A stretch of DNA of 16,970 nucleotides from an uncultured Prevotella sp. (lineage in GTDB: Bacteria; Bacteroidota; Bacteroidia; Bacteroidales; Bacteroidaceae): the NCBI RefSeq assembly GCF_900549175.1, contig NZ_URNN01000074.1, positions 1-16,970 on the forward strand, in the 5' to 3' direction. Shown one piece after another: positions 7,818 through 14,389 of this stretch. Position 1 is the stretch's first letter, and each line of letters begins with the position of its first letter. The position numbers and the translations under genes were made by a program. The notes under the pieces were generated by a model. It did no database searches, was not told the DNA's origin, and was given only the letters and a program-made list of their open reading frames with translations.

Positions 7818-7836
7818 TTGGTAGTGTGACTGCCAA
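7818..7836. terminator. Small second hairpin in the xylanase-lacI gap
   Basis: ttggtag (7818-7824) pairs with ctgccaa (7830-7836), including one G-U pair, around a 5-nt loop. It lies next to the strong terminator and could assist it. There is no U-tract on the plus strand. The rest of 7837-7920 shows nothing that I can name. Confidence 0.3.
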
Positions 7837-7920
7837 AGTATGATTTAAATTTTGGTAGGCTGAGAGCGTGCATGTAAACGGCGCAACTTGCTGATTGAGC
7901 ACTTCCGAAACTTTAGGTTC

Positions 7921-8946
7921 TTAACTCTTAACTCTCTTGCTGCTTTCGCGTATTCTCTGTATCGTGGGTATTATCACACGGCTTGGCTTCAGCCTCACAT
8001 CGCGTATATGGGCTATCAGCGTGCGGCACGCCGTTTCGCCCATCAGTCGGCTTTGGTCTTCGATGGTTGATAGCGACGGACTGACATCGCGGGCATATTC
8101 CACATCGCTGAATCCCATCAGTGCCATGTCTTCGGGCATGGACAGGCCGTGTCGGCGGATGGTGCGCATGGCACCGAAGAGCAGGATGTCGTTGAGGGCA
8201 AGGATGGCGTCGGGCGGTTCGGACAGGTTCAGAATGGCCTCGGTGGCGTTTATGGCCGACAACATGTCAATGTCACTGTAAACCACATATTCCGGTCGCA
8301 CAGGTATGTGCAACTCGTGAAGTGCCTCGATATAGCCGTGTTTGCGTTCTGTTACCATACGCAGCCGGTCGGGGCCGCACAATAAGGCTATGCGCCGGCA
8401 ACCTTGTGAGGCCAGATGGTGGGTTGCCTTGCGGGCTGCCTCCACACTGTCTGCCACGACAGACGAGTAGTGCGGGTTGTTTATGTCGCGTGCGACAAAG
8501 ACAACTGGCGTGCCTTCTTCCGATACGGCATCAAAATGTGCAGAGTCGGCCGTCTCCTGTGTTACGCTGGCTATTATGCCGGCTACGTGGAGACAGGACA
8601 GACTCTGCACATTGCGGTGCTCTTCGTCATATTGTTCGTGTGAGTTCATGCAGATTACTGCATATCCTTCTTGGGCGGCAACCTGCTCGATACCGTCGAG
8701 AACGGAGGAATAGAAGAGCGTGACACCGTGCGGCACAATAACTCCGATGATGGGCAGTGACCCGCTGCGCAGACTGTCGGCAATGAAGTTTTTGGAATAG
8801 TTCATCTCACGTGCTGCTTCTTCTACCTTTTGGCGTGTGCTTTTACTGATAGAAGAGCGACCCTGCAGTGCACGGCTGACCGTGGCTATACTGACGCCGA
8901 GCCGTTGTGCAATGTCTTTGAGCGAAGCTGTCTTTTTGGTTTCCAA
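7921..8946 (-). CDS. LacI-family transcriptional regulator (TTG start)
   Basis: Predicted DNA-binding regulator of 341 residues. The N-terminal helix-turn-helix covers about residues 7-27 (SLKDIAQRLGVSIATVSRAL). A hinge near ADSLRSG follows, then a periplasmic-binding-protein-like ligand domain from about 65 (IIGVIVPHGVT) to about 330. The start is a TTG: the codon immediately upstream in frame is TAA, and the next in-frame ATG is near residue 47, inside the DNA-binding domain. The C-terminus reaches the usual family ending RESS and then adds KRVKS, encoded by a gagttaagagttaa-like sequence found in nearby intergenic repeats. The effector is unknown. It is convergent with the xylanase gene, so control of xylan use is plausible but unproven; no obvious palindromic operator is seen at the xylanase promoter. 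It lies 76 nt downstream of the DUF5606-like gene on the same strand and may share its transcript. Confidence 0.93.
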   Translation of the reverse strand: METKKTASLKDIAQRLGVSIATVSRALQGRSSISKSTRQKVEEAAREMNYSKNFIADSLRSGSLPIIGVIVPHGVTLFYSSVLDGIEQVAAQEGYAVICMNSHEQYDEEHRNVQSLSCLHVAGIIASVTQETADSAHFDAVSEEGTPVVFVARDINNPHYSSVVADSVEAARKATHHLASQGCRRIALLCGPDRLRMVTERKHGYIEALHELHIPVRPEYVVYSDIDMLSAINATEAILNLSEPPDAILALNDILLFGAMRTIRRHGLSMPEDMALMGFSDVEYARDVSPSLSTIEDQSRLMGETACRTLIAHIRDVRLKPSRVIIPTIQRIRESSKRVKS

Positions 8947-9022
8947 TTACTTTCCGTAGTCTTTTTGAGGCAGGCTTTTGCTTTGTTTGCGCCGTTGTTT
9001 TTATTCCTCTTTCGTTTTTCTG

Positions 9023-9466
9023 TTATTCTTCTTTTCTGTCATCTATATTGTCACCCTCGGTGGGACGCATCTCTTCTTCGAAATTTGTTATGCCGTTGGC
9101 GATGAGGATGTTGTACCACTGCAACAGTTTCTTGATGTCGCTATTGTGTACGCGGTCGCGGTCGAAATCGGGCAGCACTTTCCCAAAGTATTCGCGCAGT
9201 TCTGTTCCTCCGGCTTTTCTGAAGTCGATGCTTGCAGGCTTGCCTTCTTCAAGGTCTCTCAGATTGGCGAGTACCTTGTACAGGGGCACGTCGTCGGTAT
9301 CGGTGTACATGGCGATGTCTGCCAATGATGTTATCTTGTCTGTTGCGAAAGCCGGCATGCGCCGATGGGTCTCGTCAAGTATTTCGACAATGAGACTGTT
9401 GGTTGCTCTTGATACTAATTTGTAAAGTCCCGGTTTGCCCGAGATTGCTAAAATTGTCTGTAACAT
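9023..9466 (-). CDS. DUF5606-like conserved protein
   Basis: Conserved cytoplasmic protein of 147 residues, with no signal peptide or membrane segment. The opening MLQTILAISGKPGLYKLVS and the motif ASIDFRKAGG, followed by FGKVLPDFDRDRV and KKLLQWYNIL, match from memory a Bacteroidetes-restricted family annotated DUF5606. The N-terminal 50 or so residues look like a small beta-rich module, and the second half is helical with an acidic end. No function is known. It follows coaE in the nusB-yajC-ybbR-coaE cluster, 78 nt downstream, and that gap holds a repeated 14-nt word. Its conserved place behind translation and CoA genes does not define a role. Confidence 0.8.
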   Translation of the reverse strand: MLQTILAISGKPGLYKLVSRATNSLIVEILDETHRRMPAFATDKITSLADIAMYTDTDDVPLYKVLANLRDLEEGKPASIDFRKAGGTELREYFGKVLPDFDRDRVHNSDIKKLLQWYNILIANGITNFEEEMRPTEGDNIDDRKEE

Positions 9467-9505
9467 TTTACTTCAGTTGCTTTTAATTGAGTTTTACTTC
9501 AGTTG
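9466..9505. repeat. Two 14-nt direct repeats upstream of the DUF5606-like gene
   Basis: ttttacttcagttg occurs at 9466-9479 and again at 9492-9505, a period of 26 nt. On the minus strand this places caactgaagtaaaa directly before the DUF5606-like start codon and once more 26 nt upstream. It may be a local tandem duplication or a site bound by a protein on DNA or RNA. Confidence 0.6.
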
Positions 9506-9544
9506 TTGTTATTTGTTTTTTGTCTTTTCTTTTCCATGATAATA

Positions 9545-10132
9545 TCACTGCCTTCTTCCGACTTGGTGTTCGGCAGTCGTTATCTTGTCTAACAGTTCTT
9601 CCAGTTGTGTGTCAAGGTTGTGTGTACCGTCGTTTATTATTTCATAGTCGGCGCGTTTGCGTACTTCTTCTTGCGGCCACTGGCGCCCCATCCATTCCAA
9701 TACCTTGTCGTGAGAAATGCCGTCGCGTTGCATGACACGTTGTATTCTGACTTCGTCGGGAGCGGATACCAGCACAATCTTGTCTACCAGACGGTCGAAC
9801 CCAGACTCGTAGAGAATGGCACATTCTATCCATTCCTTGTTGCTTTGTCTGAAGTCGGCAGCCACGGCGGGATGCACAATGGCATCAATGGCATGGGCGT
9901 TGCTTTCGGATGCCAGCAGAAATGAGGCGACGGCTGCTTTGTTGAGTTGTCCGTTGATATTATAAGTATCCGGACCGATAAGTCGTGTCAAGGCTTCGCG
10001 AATGACCGGTGATGTCCTGATAATCCTTTTTGCGGCGCTGTCGCAGTCGTAGATGTCAATGCCCATTGCGGCAAGCCGTTTGCACACGTAGCTTTTGCCG
10101 CTGCCGATACCTCCTGTTATTCCTACTCTCAT
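9545..10132 (-). CDS. coaE: Dephospho-CoA kinase
   Basis: Catalyses the last step of coenzyme A synthesis, ATP-dependent phosphorylation of the 3'-hydroxyl of dephospho-CoA, in the cytoplasm. The 195-residue protein has the family length. The P-loop GGIGSGKS lies at residues 7-14, followed by the acceptor-side motif YDCDSAAKRI. Further family features are HPAV, the lid region with QRVMQRDG and the C-terminal IINDGTHNLDTQLEEL. It starts 49 nt after the ybbR-like stop codon, so it is very likely part of the nusB-led transcript. Confidence 0.96.
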   Translation of the reverse strand: MRVGITGGIGSGKSYVCKRLAAMGIDIYDCDSAAKRIIRTSPVIREALTRLIGPDTYNINGQLNKAAVASFLLASESNAHAIDAIVHPAVAADFRQSNKEWIECAILYESGFDRLVDKIVLVSAPDEVRIQRVMQRDGISHDKVLEWMGRQWPQEEVRKRADYEIINDGTHNLDTQLEELLDKITTAEHQVGRRQ

Positions 10133-10181
10133 TTTGTCGTTGTCTGTTTTGCCTTTTTATACATCAGATTAATGCGTCTGC

Positions 10182-11162
10182 CTATTCTTCTTCTATAAGA
10201 TAGTCCACCTGTTTTGTCTCAAGTGCTGCACGTGATATGCCTTGAGGCACTTTCTTGAGATAGAGCGTGCACTTGTCTGAGGGGTGGGCGGCTATGTCTT
10301 TGTAGTCGACAACCACAGTGAAGTCTTTGGCACTCAGCGTGCGGAAAAGGCTCACACCGGCAACGAACTTCACAGTGACCTTCGACGGGAATGTGCGCAA
10401 CACCTTGCCTTCGGGCATGTTGATGCCTTGGATGGGGATGTCTTTGATACTTGCTTCGGTGAGTACGTCGGTGTAGAATGTGATTTGCACGTTGTCCGGC
10501 ACAAATTTCACACCACGTATCTTCTGCAGATTACAGCGCACAGAGAGTGTATCGCGGAAATTGGCGTAGTTGAGCGGTTCGGTGTAAACGATGTTGATGC
10601 TGTCAAGTTTCTCCTTCGATGCGTATATGTCCACACTGTCGGTCTCGTATTCGGTATTCGAGATGAAATACAGGTGCTCGGGAATGACGCGCCCGCTCCA
10701 TCTTAGCGGCACACGCTTGTGGAGGCCGTAGTTGAAGAAATACTCGAGCCGGTCGGGTTTGGTGTTCACAATCTTGGTTGAAGCGGGCAGCTGCTGGTAC
10801 ATCATGCGTTGCAGTTCGGCTGCCGTGACGGAGCCGGTGCCTGTGGAACGTATGTAATTCTTGAAGTTGATTTTCAGGGGACGCAATCCGTCACCGTACA
10901 TGTAGCTCAGCAGGACGAAGCCTTTGTCACTAAGTGATATCTTTATGGTGTCGACACTGTCGGAGGTCAGCACTACATTCTGAGGCACATTAACGATGTG
11001 TACGGGTATTCTTATCTCTTTCTCGTATGTCTCGTTGAGGGTCATCATGAGCCAGAATATCCCGGACAGCGCGAGAAAGAACAAAAAAATCAGAAATTCC
11101 TTATTCACGGCACTGAATAAGAAATTCCTGATTGTCGGAAATATGCCTTGCAGCTTTTTCAT
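10182..11162 (-). CDS. YbbR-like domain membrane protein
   Basis: Predicted inner-membrane protein of 326 residues. One transmembrane segment lies near residues 19-40 (FLIFLFFLALSGIFWLMM), and the rest is a beta-rich extracytoplasmic region with repeats such as VHIVNVPQNVVLTSDSV and IPIQGINMPEGKV. This matches YbbR-like proteins (PF07949). In Firmicutes the homologue CdaR modulates the diadenylate cyclase CdaA, but no CdaA gene is in this window and the role in Bacteroidetes is not established. The ATG follows the yajC TAA without a spare base, which suggests translational coupling to yajC. The cluster yajC-ybbR-coaE recurs in Bacteroidales by my recollection. Confidence 0.85.
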   Translation of the reverse strand: MKKLQGIFPTIRNFLFSAVNKEFLIFLFFLALSGIFWLMMTLNETYEKEIRIPVHIVNVPQNVVLTSDSVDTIKISLSDKGFVLLSYMYGDGLRPLKINFKNYIRSTGTGSVTAAELQRMMYQQLPASTKIVNTKPDRLEYFFNYGLHKRVPLRWSGRVIPEHLYFISNTEYETDSVDIYASKEKLDSINIVYTEPLNYANFRDTLSVRCNLQKIRGVKFVPDNVQITFYTDVLTEASIKDIPIQGINMPEGKVLRTFPSKVTVKFVAGVSLFRTLSAKDFTVVVDYKDIAAHPSDKCTLYLKKVPQGISRAALETKQVDYLIEEE

Positions 11163-11492
11163 TTATTTTCCTTGTACGGGAGTGTTTGCCATGTCTTTGA
11201 ACACACAGCTTTTGTCAACACGTATCACTATGCCTTTGGCAATCTCTATTTCGATGATGCTGTTGGCGAGATCTATTTTCTTCACAGTTCCGTAGATGCC
11301 GCCATTGGTAACCACCGATGCACCTTCGGTCAGTGAGTTCTGGAACTTCTGTATCTCTTTCTGTTTTTTCTGTTGCGGACGAATCATGAAGAACCACATG
11401 ATGGCAAAAATAGCAACCATCATCAGGATAAAGCTCATGCTTGAGCCACCGCCTTGTGCTGCCTGTGCAGCTAAAATCAAGTTTGTTGTCAT
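11163..11492 (-). CDS. yajC: YajC, accessory subunit of the preprotein translocase
   Basis: Small inner-membrane protein of 109 residues that associates with SecDF in Sec-dependent export. A glycine-rich N-terminal stretch precedes a single transmembrane helix (about residues 19-37, FILMMVAIFAIMWFFMI). The family signature RPQQKKQKE follows, then a soluble region with VVTNGGIYGTVKKID and the end FKDMANTPVQGK. It lies 58 nt after nusB and abuts the ybbR-like gene with no spacing (TAA then ATG). secD and secF are not in the window. Confidence 0.95.
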   Translation of the reverse strand: MTTNLILAAQAAQGGGSSMSFILMMVAIFAIMWFFMIRPQQKKQKEIQKFQNSLTEGASVVTNGGIYGTVKKIDLANSIIEIEIAKGIVIRVDKSCVFKDMANTPVQGK

Positions 11493-11550
11493 ATTATTCT
11501 ATTTCTATTATATGTAACAATATCAATACTTCTTTTTGCGTATAATGAAA

Positions 11551-12498
11551 TCAAAACTTCTTTTTGGGCTCGTCAATGCTTTTCAGCAGGCGTCCTGTAT
11601 TAATGAGGTGGCGCGCGATGGTGTCAAGCATGCCGTTTATGTATCCGCTGCTGCGCGGGGTACTGTACAGTTTGGCTATTTCCACAAATTCGTTGATGGT
11701 AACGCTGATGGGTATGCTCGGGAATGTCATCATCTCGGCAATGGCTATCTGCATGATTACAACATCCATGTATGCGAGGCGGTTGAAGTCCCAGTTGCGT
11801 GAGGCTTCGCTCATGAAGTGCTGGTATTCGTCAGCATTCATGATTGTCGAACGGAACAGCTTGCGGGCATAGTCCCTGTCTTCTTCGCTGTCGTATTCTG
11901 GCAGTAGCTCCTGTTTCGATTTGTTCTTTTCTTCAAATCGTTTTATTGTCTTGATTACAAATGTGTCTACAATGCCTTTGTCATCATTCCAATAAAGGCT
12001 TTGCTCTTCCAGTATTGCGTCGATATTGTCGTTGTCCTGAATCAGTGTGCGGTAAATCTTGCGCCACAGTTCGCGGTCGGCATCATACGAATCGTCTTCG
12101 CTTGCCATGTATTCCTGATAAATCTGGCTTTCGCTTATCTGCAAGAACAGTTTTTTCAAGAATTCCGGTTCAGAGTTCCATGATTTCTTTTGGGTTTCCA
12201 TAAACTCGTTGAGCATCTTGTTTTCTTCAAGTTGCATGGCAAACTTGTTGTATGCAAATTTTGACGAAGGCATTTCTGTTCCCTCGCGTTTGGCTTTGGC
12301 TTGTGCCACTTCAAGATGTCGGCGCGACTCGTGTGTTACAGCAACAATCAACGACAACAGATAGTTGTATAAGTCGTAAGCTTTGGAAAGGCTGAAAAAT
12401 AATTCTTTTTCAGCAGAGTCAATGTTCTTGTTGCCATTTTGATAATAGGCATAGGTTAACTGGACAATTTTTATCCTTATTATTTCTCGGTTTATCAT
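11551..12498 (-). CDS. nusB: Transcription antitermination factor NusB, long Bacteroidetes form
   Basis: RNA-binding factor that acts with NusE (S10) at boxA sequences to limit termination in rRNA operons. At 315 residues it is about twice the length of the Escherichia coli protein. The C-terminal part, about 190-305, carries the NusB fold signature (DYARKLFRSTIMNADEY, MDVVIMQIAIAEM, ISVTINEFVEIAKLY, GYINGMLDTI). The N-terminal 180 residues are helical and charged, beginning REIIRIKIVQLTYAYYQNG, which itself resembles the first NusB helix. The extended form is usual in this phylum. It is the first gene of the leftward cluster and has a consensus promoter at 12566-12596. Confidence 0.92.
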   Translation of the reverse strand: MINREIIRIKIVQLTYAYYQNGNKNIDSAEKELFFSLSKAYDLYNYLLSLIVAVTHESRRHLEVAQAKAKREGTEMPSSKFAYNKFAMQLEENKMLNEFMETQKKSWNSEPEFLKKLFLQISESQIYQEYMASEDDSYDADRELWRKIYRTLIQDNDNIDAILEEQSLYWNDDKGIVDTFVIKTIKRFEEKNKSKQELLPEYDSEEDRDYARKLFRSTIMNADEYQHFMSEASRNWDFNRLAYMDVVIMQIAIAEMMTFPSIPISVTINEFVEIAKLYSTPRSSGYINGMLDTIARHLINTGRLLKSIDEPKKKF

Positions 12499-12565
12499 AA
12501 ATGTTGTTTCTTCGTTTGCGATTCTCCAATCTTTAATTATAATTGCAATTATCTGCTTTCGGCTG

Positions 12566-12596
12566 CAAATTTAGACAAAAATCTTATACAATGCAA
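12566..12596 (-). promoter_or_regulatory. Predicted promoter of the nusB operon
   Basis: On the minus strand TTG (12596-12594), a 20-nt spacer and TAAATTTG (12573-12566) followed by C fit the Bacteroidetes consensus. The start point would be near 12559, giving a leader of about 60 nt before the nusB ATG at 12498. It faces away from the rplY promoter, with about 37 nt between the two boxes. Confidence 0.75.
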
Positions 12597-12633
12597 GAAA
12601 CCTATTGAAATATTGTGCTTTTTTTTTAGATTA

Positions 12634-12665
12634 TTTGCATAATTGGATTAAAAAGACTAACTTTG
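12634..12665 (+). promoter_or_regulatory. Predicted promoter of the rplY operon
   Basis: TTTG (12634-12637), a 20-nt spacer and TAACTTTG (12658-12665) followed by C form a full Bacteroidetes consensus promoter. Transcription would begin near 12672, leaving a leader of about 93 nt before the rplY ATG. A T-run at 12620-12627 lies just upstream. Confidence 0.8.
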
Positions 12666-12680
12666 CACCGCTTTTTCAAG

Positions 12681-12713
12681 CACATTGACAGATTTTACAT
12701 CTATGTTCGTGTG
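12681..12713 (+). promoter_or_regulatory. Possible leader hairpin in the rplY 5' untranslated region
   Basis: Bases 12681-12693 (cacattgacagat) can pair with 12699-12713 around a 5-nt loop. This uses eleven Watson-Crick pairs, two G-U pairs, one mismatch and a 2-nt bulge. It falls early in the predicted 93-nt leader. Leaders of ribosomal-protein operons often carry autoregulatory structures, but I do not recognise a known one here. Confidence 0.3.
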
Positions 12714-12764
12714 ATGGTGAATTAGGCATATTATTAAAAACTTAATTTAGAGTAACACAAAGTT

Positions 12765-13367
12765 ATGAAAGAAATCAGCGTATCAGGTCAGAAGCGTGCT
12801 GACCTTGGCAAGAAGGCTTCTAAGCTTATTCGTAAAGAGGGACTTATTCCCTGCAACATTTATGGTGAGGCAAAGGGTGAGAACGGCCTGCCCGTAGCAA
12901 TGTCGTTCGTTGCTCCTATGGCTGAGCTCCGCAAGGTGGTTTACACACCCCATATTTACGTGGTGAACCTCAATATTGACGGTGTGGAGCATAAGGCTGT
13001 GCTCAAGGAACTCCAGTTCCACCCGGTAACAGACGCTTTGTTGCATGTAGACTTCTATGAAATCAATGAGACCAAGCCTATCACAATCGGTATTCCCGTT
13101 AAGTTGAACGGACTGGCACAGGGTGTGCGTGACGGTGGTCGCATCAACCTCTCTATTCGTAAAATCAATGTCACAGCTCCTTATAAGGCAATTCCCGAGC
13201 AGCTTGACATCGACGTTACAAACCTCGGTTTGGGCAAGAGCATCAAGGTTGGTTCACTGAGTTTTGAGGGTCTGAAGATAGCTACATCTCCCGAAGTTAT
13301 CGTATGCTCTGTTAAGGCTACACGTGCTTCCCGCTCGGCAGCCGCTGCAGAGGCAGCTGCTAAATAA
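12765..13367 (+). CDS. rplY: Ribosomal protein bL25 (Ctc/TL5 form)
   Basis: 5S rRNA-binding protein of the large ribosomal subunit. The 200-residue protein is the long form: an N-terminal L25 beta-barrel at about 1-92 (start [18 protein letters not shown], with the family-typical IPCNIYG) joined to a C-terminal TL5-type domain at about 95-185 ([31 protein letters not shown]). An Ala-rich tail ends [12 protein letters not shown]. It is first in the rightward gene group, with a consensus promoter and a leader of about 93 nt. Its stop codon overlaps the pth start by one base (TAATG), which implies coupled translation. No Shine-Dalgarno sequence is seen; the bases before the ATG are A-rich. Confidence 0.96.
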   Translation: MKEISVSGQKRADLGKKASKLIRKEGLIPCNIYGEAKGENGLPVAMSFVAPMAELRKVVYTPHIYVVNLNIDGVEHKAVLKELQFHPVTDALLHVDFYEINETKPITIGIPVKLNGLAQGVRDGGRINLSIRKINVTAPYKAIPEQLDIDVTNLGLGKSIKVGSLSFEGLKIATSPEVIVCSVKATRASRSAAAAEAAAK

Positions 13368-13936
13368 TGGAGAAATACTTGATTGTTGGCCTCGGGAATG
13401 TCGGTGACGAATACGACATGACCCGCCATAACACAGGATTTATGGTATTGGACGCTTTTGCAAAGGCGTCCAATATTGTTTTTGATGACCGCCGTTATGG
13501 ATTTGTGGCAGAGACGAGTGTGAAAGGTCGCAAGCTGATATTGCTCAAACCCAGTACCTTTATGAATCTCAGCGGCAACGCCGTGCGTTATTGGATGAAC
13601 AAGGAGAACATAAGCATAGATCATCTTCTTGTCATTGTCGACGATTTGTCGTTGCCGCTCGGTACGTTGCGTTTGAAACCGTCGGGTAGCAATGGCGGTC
13701 ATAATGGTTTGGGAAACATTCAGTCTGTCATCGGTACCGAGAAGTACAGTCGCCTGCGTGTAGGCATAGGTAATGACTTTCCGCGTGGCATGCAGGTGGA
13801 GTGGGTGCTCGGCCGATATGACGAAGAAGACATGAAGGTGCTTGAGCCCAAGCTTGAAACGGCCTGTGAGATAATAAAGAGTTTCGTGCTTTCAGGCGTG
13901 GATTTTACGATGAACACATTCAACAAGAAGAAGTAA
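13367..13936 (+). CDS. pth: Peptidyl-tRNA hydrolase
   Basis: Cleaves the ester bond of peptidyl-tRNAs released from stalled ribosomes, returning free tRNA. It has 189 residues, the usual bacterial length. Family residues are visible: Asn11 in [10 protein letters not shown] and the catalytic His21 in [15 protein letters not shown], the Asp-containing [11 protein letters not shown] and [12 protein letters not shown] are also present. The start overlaps the rplY stop by one base, and the stop abuts the next ATG with no spacing. The rplY-pth pair is a common bacterial arrangement that joins ribosome assembly and tRNA recycling. Confidence 0.97.
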   Translation: MEKYLIVGLGNVGDEYDMTRHNTGFMVLDAFAKASNIVFDDRRYGFVAETSVKGRKLILLKPSTFMNLSGNAVRYWMNKENISIDHLLVIVDDLSLPLGTLRLKPSGSNGGHNGLGNIQSVIGTEKYSRLRVGIGNDFPRGMQVEWVLGRYDEEDMKVLEPKLETACEIIKSFVLSGVDFTMNTFNKKK

Positions 13937-14356
13937 ATGGCAGATGAAGCAAGAATTGACAAGTGGCTTTGGGCTGCGCGTATATACAAGACGCGCTCGA
14001 TAGCTGCCGATGCCTGTAAGAATGGGCGTGTGACGAAAAACGGCGTCAACGTAAAACCCGCCCACATGGTAAAGGTTGGTGACACCGTCAGTGTGCGCAA
14101 GTCGCCTGTCACCTATTCTTTCAAGATTCTTCAGGCCATCGAGAACAGGGTGGGGGCCAAGTTGGTACCGCAGGTTTATGAAAATGTCACCCCGCCTGAT
14201 CAGTATGAACTGTTGGAGATGAACCGTATAAGCGGTTTTGTGGATCGTGCGCGTGGTACCGGACGCCCTACAAAAAAAGAACGTCGTTCTCTCGATGCTT
14301 TTATCGCACCCTCATTCGAAGGTTTTGACAGTTGGGATGATGACGATGAAGATTGA
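13937..14356 (+). CDS. S4-domain RNA-binding protein, HslR (Hsp15) type
   Basis: Predicted RNA-binding protein of 139 residues. An S4 domain fills about residues 5-65 (RIDKWLWAARIYKTRSIAA, NGRVTKNGVNVKP, KVGDTVSV). A basic middle region (GRPTKKERRSLD) and a very acidic end (DSWDDDDED) follow. Escherichia coli Hsp15 (HslR) of this family binds free 50S subunits that carry nascent peptidyl-tRNA, which fits a place directly after pth. The ATG follows the pth TAA with no gap, indicating coupled translation. The precise orthology to hslR was not tested. Confidence 0.88.
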   Translation: MADEARIDKWLWAARIYKTRSIAADACKNGRVTKNGVNVKPAHMVKVGDTVSVRKSPVTYSFKILQAIENRVGAKLVPQVYENVTPPDQYELLEMNRISGFVDRARGTGRPTKKERRSLDAFIAPSFEGFDSWDDDDED

Positions 14357-14376
14357 TTTAATCATTAATTTAAAAG

Positions 14377-14382
14377 AAAGGA
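14377..14382 (+). promoter_or_regulatory. Shine-Dalgarno-like site before the BACON-like lipoprotein gene
   Basis: AAAGGA lies 7 nt before the ATG at 14390. Most genes in this window lack such a site, so it stands out. It supports the chosen start and independent translation after the 33-nt gap from the S4-domain gene. Because this phylum generally relies little on Shine-Dalgarno pairing, it may be chance. Confidence 0.35.
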
Positions 14383-14389
14383 TATTGAG

